Shown: piece after piece, positions 31,904 to 35,949 of the stretch
Layout: each line of letters starts with the position of its first letter
How positions within the stretch are numbered: position 1 is the first letter of the stretch
NCBI RefSeq assembly: GCF_002979415.1
Contig: NZ_PCOT01000037.1
Span: forward strand, 1-35,949
Origin: Microbacterium sp. MYb72
GTDB lineage: Bacteria > Actinomycetota > Actinomycetes > Actinomycetales > Microbacteriaceae
Direction of reading: 5' to 3'
Length of the DNA stretch: 35,949 bases
Made by a program: the position numbers and the translations under genes
The notes under the pieces: model-generated
Told to the model about the DNA's origin: nothing
The model's input: the letters and a program-made list of their open reading frames with translations, nothing else
Databases searched by the model: none

Positions 31904-32824
31904 TCACCAGTCGCCGCTCAGGAGCGACGTACGCAGGCCGTCGAGGTTCAGGTGCCCGAACGGCTTGCGGTTCGGCTTGCGGCCCGTCACGGCCCACCCT
32001 CGCGCGCCGTTCACGGTCGGAGCGTAGGGCCGCTTACGGCGGATGGCTCGGTCGGGGTCTACGACGGCCAGGATTGCCGCGTCGAGCATGTGGCTCCCCG
32101 CGTCGTCCTGTGCGGCCTGGCATGGCTGGCACAGGTGGCCGGTGACGGAGCCCCCAACGCCGCTGAGCACGGAGGCGTTGACGGTCGTCTCCCGCCAGGG
32201 CTTGTCACCGTGCCGGGCCATGACCTCGCCGACGCCGCAGAGGAGGCATCCGCCGCTCGGGCACGCCGCCGGGCGCGGGGGAAGGCGGCGGGCGAGCCAG
32301 TGGGCGTAGCCGCGCCGAATGTCGGTGCGGATGTCGGTGCCGACGAACAGCCACGGCTCGCTCGCGGCGTGCTCCTCCCGGCTTCCGCGCCGTAGCGTCG
32401 GCGAGAACCGCGCGGACCAACGTGCGGCGGCACCGAGCGGTGCCAGTTCGAGCAGTTCACGCAGTGCCTCGTCGGTCGTCTGCTCGGGCAGGGCCGCGCC
32501 GATCACCTGGAGGGCGTTCAGGGCGCACGTCACCTGATGCCGGGCCGGTGAGCCGATGCCGCGGGCGATGCGGGGATTCGCGTCGAGCAGTCGGGCGGCG
32601 TGCCCGCCGGTCGCCGAGCACGTGTCGCACAGCCCGAGGTCCACGGTGCCGCCGTTCACAACCTCCTCGACGCGGGTGCCCTGGCTGGAGCCGACCGGCA
32701 CCTCTCGGCTGAACACGTCGAATCGGATGGTCGGGCCGGTCGCGGGCGTGCCGCAGTGAGCGCACGCGGTGGTGCCCTCGGGGCGCAGGGCGATGCCTAG
32801 GGGAAGGGTGGTCGTGGTGGTCAT
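31904..32824 (-). CDS. Uncharacterised CxxC (zinc-finger-like) protein
   Basis: A 306-residue protein with CxxC pairs in two regions: CAHC and CDTC in the first 70 residues, then CLLC and CQPC near 200-240. Two zinc sites are likely, each built from two pairs. The middle is helical (ALNALQVIGAALPEQ) and the C-terminus basic (KRPYAPTVNGARGWAV and KPNRKPFGHLNLDGL). I know it as a type found in actinobacterial prophages and integrative elements, without function. It is last in the operon read from 35932. DNA or RNA binding is a guess from the zinc sites and basic tail. Confidence 0.6.
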   Translation of the reverse strand: MTTTTTLPLGIALRPEGTTACAHCGTPATGPTIRFDVFSREVPVGSSQGTRVEEVVNGGTVDLGLCDTCSATGGHAARLLDANPRIARGIGSPARHQVTCALNALQVIGAALPEQTTDEALRELLELAPLGAAARWSARFSPTLRRGSREEHAASEPWLFVGTDIRTDIRRGYAHWLARRLPPRPAACPSGGCLLCGVGEVMARHGDKPWRETTVNASVLSGVGGSVTGHLCQPCQAAQDDAGSHMLDAAILAVVDPDRAIRRKRPYAPTVNGARGWAVTGRKPNRKPFGHLNLDGLRTSLLSGDW

Positions 32825-32836
32825 GGTGTTCTCCGG

Positions 32837-33097
32837 TCAGTAGCGGTTGATCTCGGCGGCGTCGAGGTCGCGCCAGGTGCGGCGCGGCGGCTCGGGCGCC
32901 GGGGGCTCGGATGCGGGCGGCGCGGCGGGTGCACGCTTCGGCGCAGGCTTCGGCGCGGGGCGAGGCTTCGGCTTCGGCGGGCGCTCGGCGAGTGCGGCGC
33001 GTTCGGCCTCGGCGCGCTGGCGCTCCTCCTCGGCGCGTCGCGCCGCGCGGTGCGTGTCGGACTCGCCGGGGTAGCGCGCCCCGGATGGGATCGGCAT
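32837..33097 (-). CDS. Small Pro/Lys/Ala-rich protein
   Basis: An 86-residue protein: a short start (MPIPSGARYPGESD), a charged helix (HRAARRAEEERQRAEAERA) and a proline-rich tract of K-P and A-P repeats, ending WRDLDAAEINRY. ATG 33097 has AGGAG 6 nt upstream. Low-complexity tails of this kind link domains or span the envelope, but there is no membrane segment. The WRDLDAAEINRY end looks like a short conserved peptide for partner binding. No function is known. Confidence 0.55.
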   Translation of the reverse strand: MPIPSGARYPGESDTHRAARRAEEERQRAEAERAALAERPPKPKPRPAPKPAPKRAPAAPPASEPPAPEPPRRTWRDLDAAEINRY

Positions 33098-33108
33098 GTC
33101 GTCTCCTC

Positions 33109-33423
33109 TCAGATCGCGGTCGCCTGGATCGCGTGATGGATGCGCTCGCCGCAGGCGCCGCGAACGATCGAATCGGGCCAGCAGGGTTCGTCTGCGGCGG
33201 CGTGTGCGCACGCGAACGACAGCGCCGCCGGTACGAGCCGCGACGCCTCCAGAGCCTCGCGGATCGCCGCCGTCGCTTCGGTCGATGTCGTGCCCGCGAG
33301 GTCGCTCTTGTAGACGCCCTGGGCGATGGCCTCGTACGCCGCCATCGAGGCTTTCACCCCCGCGTCTCCGATGACGTGGCGGGCGTGGTGGATGCGGTGG
33401 GGGTCGAGGTTGCGACCGCTCAT
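33109..33423 (-). CDS. Small hypothetical protein
   Basis: A 104-residue protein, MSGRNLDPHRIHHARHVIGD, with two Cys (ACAHAA and EPCWPD, plus GACGER) and several His residues that could bind a metal. It is largely helical. The start ATG 33423 shares ATGA with the upstream coiled-coil gene. It belongs to the same operon as its neighbours and has no family I can name. Confidence 0.5.
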   Translation of the reverse strand: MSGRNLDPHRIHHARHVIGDAGVKASMAAYEAIAQGVYKSDLAGTTSTEATAAIREALEASRLVPAALSFACAHAAADEPCWPDSIVRGACGERIHHAIQATAI

Positions 33424-33749
33424 GCTGGGCTCCATTCGAAGGTGTCGGATGTCTCGTGTATGGCCGCGACGAGATCAGCGCGGGCGAGTACCACGAGCCG
33501 TTCGTGGACGGGTCGGAGGGCCGCATGCCGGGCCTCGCGCTCACGGTCGGCGCGGACTCGCGCGGCGGCTCTCTCCAGCCTGTGGGTGTGCGCGTCGGCG
33601 AGCAGGATGCGGGCTCGTTCGGCGAGCGCTCGTGTCCGTTCCGTAGCGTCGTGGCGGCGACGGGCGGCGGTTGCCTCTCGTGCGCGTGCTTCCCTCTCGG
33701 CGAGGGTGGGGATCGGTCGCCGTTCGGAACGGCGCTTTGGTCGGCTCAT
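33420..33749 (-). CDS. Arg/Ala/Glu-rich coiled-coil protein
   Basis: A 109-residue, strongly basic helical protein beginning MSRPKRRSERRPIPTLAERE, with an almost continuous charged helix through ARREATAARRRHD-like segments. ATG 33749 overlaps the upstream fusion-gene stop by ATGA. An N-terminal extension of the open frame to 33857 is only antisense-type sequence. It may be a nucleic-acid-binding or scaffold protein of the element; this is a guess. Confidence 0.5.
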   Translation of the reverse strand: MSRPKRRSERRPIPTLAEREARAREATAARRRHDATERTRALAERARILLADAHTHRLERAAARVRADREREARHAALRPVHERLVVLARADLVAAIHETSDTFEWSPA

Positions 33750-34859
33750 CGGTTCTCCTCGGGCTCGCGGATGTGGTGCATGTTGGCCCGTGCGCGTTGC
33801 AGGTCGGCGGCAGTGACCTTCCCCCGCTCGGTCGGCTCCGGCTCGGCGGCGGCGCACGGGAGGCTCGCGAGCACGTCGCGGCAGATGGCGCCGATCTCCT
33901 CACGTGCGCGCTGGTGGACGCTCTCGGCCCGGTGCCACGGGTTCACGACCGGACGCACCTCCACGACGGCGGGCGTCTGCATCATCCGCTCCAGCGCCCG
34001 GATGTGCCCTCCGGCCTTCGCATCCAGCGCCACGATGCGGTCGTATCGCGGGAGGTCGTGGTGTGTGAAGCGGCGGGCGCGGTGCGCTGTGCCGTCGATG
34101 CCGTGTCGGGCGGCGTCCGCGAGCGTGTCGGGGTCCATCGGGTCGCCGGGGTTCGCGCTGACGCCTGCCGATGCCACCTCGACGGGTACGCCGCTCTCGG
34201 CGGCGCGCGCTCGCAGGATCGCCTCGGCCAGCGGTGACCGGCAGATGTTCCCCAGGCAGACGAACAGGACGCGGTGCGGCGACGGTTCGGCGTGCGCGAC
34301 TACCGGCTTGATTGCCTCTCGGCGGGCCTCCACTACGCACTCCTCGGCACCAGGAATCAGGATCGACGGCGACACGCGGGCGAGGAAGTCGCCGGGCTCG
34401 GCGGTCGTCGTCCACAGCCGCGCGCGAGCGTCGCGGCGCTGATACCGGCGGGCCGTGGCGATGTTCGGCGTCCACGAGAGCCCGTCGCGGTATTCGGGCC
34501 GCGCGGCCCGGTAGAGCACGATCGGCCCCGCGGGTCGCATCTGACCGTAGCGAGCGAGGTTGTGGATGTAGCCGACGTGGCGGAACCAGCCGATCCACTC
34601 CTCTCGGGTCGCTTCGGTGAGCGGGAAACCGGACTCTAGGTTGCGATACGTGTTGATGAGCACGACGGCCAGGGCGTCGAGTGGCGTGCCCCACGGCTCG
34701 GCGAACAGTTCGCGCAGGTGCAGAACGCTCGTGGGACTCGTCCGCTCCGCCTCGCGTAGCGCCGTGAGTTCGGCGACGTTCACGATGACCTCGCTTCCGG
34801 CCCCGTAAAGGGTGCAGGAACCGCGCGTACGTGAGCGGGTCGGTGAGCGCATCGGCCAT
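33746..34859 (-). CDS. ART-like domain fused to a low-molecular-weight protein tyrosine phosphatase
   Basis: With GTG 34783 as start the protein has 345 residues. Residues 1-80 are helical. Residues 85-155 resemble an ADP-ribosyltransferase-like fold: IVLYRAARPE (Arg92), GLSWTPNIATARRY (Ser103) and ILIPGAEECVVE (Glu near 148), an R-S-E order. Residues 170-310 are a LMW-PTP: P-loop VCLGNICRSPLAEA with Cys176 and Arg182. The general-acid loop, usually D-P-Y/W, reads VVNPWH, with Asn281 in place of Asp. The true N-terminus may be ATG 34859 (MADALTDPLTYARFLH), joined by a one-base shift in the CCCTTT run near 34808. It is coupled at both ends to operon genes. Both activities are inferred. Confidence 0.68.
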
Positions 34860-34919
34860 ACGCCCCGGAAAGACGCGGCGTGGAGCGGCGCGGCGGGTGA
34901 TTGGCTGTCAGTCGGGCGC

Positions 34920-35387
34920 TCACGAGTCCGCTCCGATCTCGTCGTACGCGAGGTCGCGGGCCGTCGCGAACACGGACACGATGCGTTCCACCGTGGCGCG
35001 GTCGGTCGTGCTGAGCGTTGCCACCGTCGCGCGGTGAACGCCGAGGCTGGAGCCGGGGTACTCATCCGCTCGGTACGACAGCCCGCCGCCGAACGTGACG
35101 CGCCCGAGGGCTTCGACCGGCGCGAGCAGGTTGGGCGTCTGCTCGGCGATGCGGGCGATTGCGACGAGGGCTCGGGCGTGCTCCGTCGCGTCGGCAGGGT
35201 TGCGTGCGATCGCGACGGCGCGGGCGAGGTCGCCGGGGGCGGGGTGGGAGCCCTTGCCCGCTCGCGGGTACTCGCCGGTGCCGCTCATGGTGATTGCGAG
35301 CCAGTCGCGGGAGGCTTCCGCGACGCGGGCGAGAGCGAGCGCGGCGCGGAGGCGTTCGGGGCGGGGCTTGGTCGGCCTGGGGATCAC
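34920..35387 (-). CDS. Helical hypothetical protein of the element
   Basis: A 155-residue protein with repeated Ala/Arg-rich helices (RPERLRAALALARVAEAS, then AVAIARNPADATEHARALVA and ARIAEQTP) and a possible loop region GGGLSYRADEYPGS. The spacing of the helices suggests a repeat of about 45 residues. It shares ATGA with the terminase-like gene upstream. No known family is recognised; a DNA-binding or packaging accessory role would fit the neighbour but is not shown by the sequence. Confidence 0.5.
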   Translation of the reverse strand: MIPRPTKPRPERLRAALALARVAEASRDWLAITMSGTGEYPRAGKGSHPAPGDLARAVAIARNPADATEHARALVAIARIAEQTPNLLAPVEALGRVTFGGGLSYRADEYPGSSLGVHRATVATLSTTDRATVERIVSVFATARDLAYDEIGADS

Positions 35388-35932
35388 AGCAGAGCCTTTC
35401 GTTCGTCGGGTGAGAGCACGTCAGCGCCAGCACCTCGGAGGAGCGCGACGATCCGTGCGGCGCTCTCCGGGGACAGGCCGAGTTCGGAGCGCCCACGGGC
35501 CGCGGCGCGCTCCGATGCCGCGAGAGCGACGAGCAGGCTCATGCGGGGCGTGTGGCGGTTGTTGAGCACACCGTGCCCGTCGAGATGGCGGCGGATCAAC
35601 TCGCACCGCGCCTCGGCATGACTCCATGCCCGGAGCGCGAAGGCGAAGCGGTCGAGAGCAAGCAACGGCATCGCATCCACGGCGGACTGTGCGAACTCCA
35701 CGGCCAGCGCGCCGACGACGCTCGGCGAGTAGGCGCCATGCGTGCGGGCGGCGTCATTGCCGGGTGCGAACGGGGCCGCACGGCGGTCGTGTTGAGCCTC
35801 ACGCGCGCGCACGGGGTTTTCGTGAGTCCCAGCCTCGGCGCTCTCTCTGGAGCCGTCAACGGTTCCGGTGGTCGTCGCGGGCTCGGTGGTGGTGCGGCGC
35901 TGGGGGCGTTTGCGTGGCTGGGGTGCGGTCAT
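35384..35932 (-). CDS. Terminase small subunit-like phage protein
   Basis: A 182-residue protein. After a basic low-complexity N-terminus it has APFAPGNDAARTHGAYSPSV, close to the GNxxAxxHGAYSP motif common at the start of actinophage terminase small subunits and related phage proteins. The C-terminal half is helical and ends ELGLSPESAARIVALLRGAG, like the ELGLTPxSRARL end of that family. In phages a large terminase gene normally follows; here an unrelated gene does, so the packaging role is uncertain. ATG 35932 is the first start of the operon visible in the window. Confidence 0.4.
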   Translation of the reverse strand: MTAPQPRKRPQRRTTTEPATTTGTVDGSRESAEAGTHENPVRAREAQHDRRAAPFAPGNDAARTHGAYSPSVVGALAVEFAQSAVDAMPLLALDRFAFALRAWSHAEARCELIRRHLDGHGVLNNRHTPRMSLLVALAASERAAARGRSELGLSPESAARIVALLRGAGADVLSPDERKALL

Positions 35933-35949
35933 GCTGTCACCTCGGGGAG

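Noticed and set aside
32837..33544. A 235-codon frame extending the Pro-rich gene upstream
   Set aside because: The upstream part runs through the next gene in another frame; the ATG at 33097 has a good ribosome-binding site.

Overview
The window is high-GC DNA from an actinobacterium. Gene content (GarA/OdhI-type FHA protein beside a MerR/FtsR regulator, a LexA-controlled imuA-imuB-dnaE2 mutasome cassette, DHA2 drug exporters, many GTG starts, 1-8 nt stop/start overlaps) points to Microbacteriaceae, most likely Microbacterium. The genus is an inference from gene content and composition. No rRNA, complete tRNA or CRISPR array was found.

Region 1 (1-7360) is core-like. It holds a truncated MerR/FtsR gene, the FHA protein, a CopC-like copper-binding protein and dihydrolipoyl dehydrogenase, closed by a 15-bp hairpin. 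Next comes a three-gene type III polyketide operon (synthase, methyltransferase, FAD hydroxylase) with the layout of the streptomycete srsABC phenolic-lipid genes. The synthase start codon lies inside a perfect inverted repeat. A CYTH protein, a small conserved protein and a prepilin peptidase follow.

Region 2 (7489-13260) is the translesion mutagenesis cassette imuA-imuB-dnaE2, with a 14/16 match to the LexA box at its promoter.

Region 3 (13279-26893) is accessory metabolism and stress genes under local regulators: FMN reductase, two VOC proteins, three TetR genes, an alpha/beta hydrolase, a LysR gene divergent from an NAD-dependent formate dehydrogenase with an HPP membrane protein, a DHA2 exporter operon, and a TetR / SDR-hydrolase fusion / GNAT operon with a palindromic operator and an apparently leaderless promoter. 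It ends with a nitroreductase and a frameshifted GNAT gene. An unexplained 63-nt AT-rich dyad lies at 13708-13770.

Region 4 (26.9-29.3 kb) is a graveyard of mobile and defence-type genes: a DUF3732-type ATPase tail with a mutated Walker B, a 5'-truncated helicase-like tail, a frameshifted serine recombinase, the first codons of a tyrosine integrase and a degraded excisionase. It abuts the 3' part of a tRNA-Pro(GGG) gene plus its terminator, which reads as an attachment site.

Region 5 (29.3 kb to the right edge) looks like an integrated element entered from that site. It starts with five helically phased GTCAC motifs around a Z-DNA-prone tract, then two uncharacterised genes, a HEPN-type candidate RNase, and a tightly coupled operon read leftwards from 35932. 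That operon encodes a terminase-small-subunit-like protein, several small proteins, a CxxC protein and an ART-like/LMW protein tyrosine phosphatase fusion with an altered general-acid motif. This fusion is the best candidate for an undescribed activity in the window.
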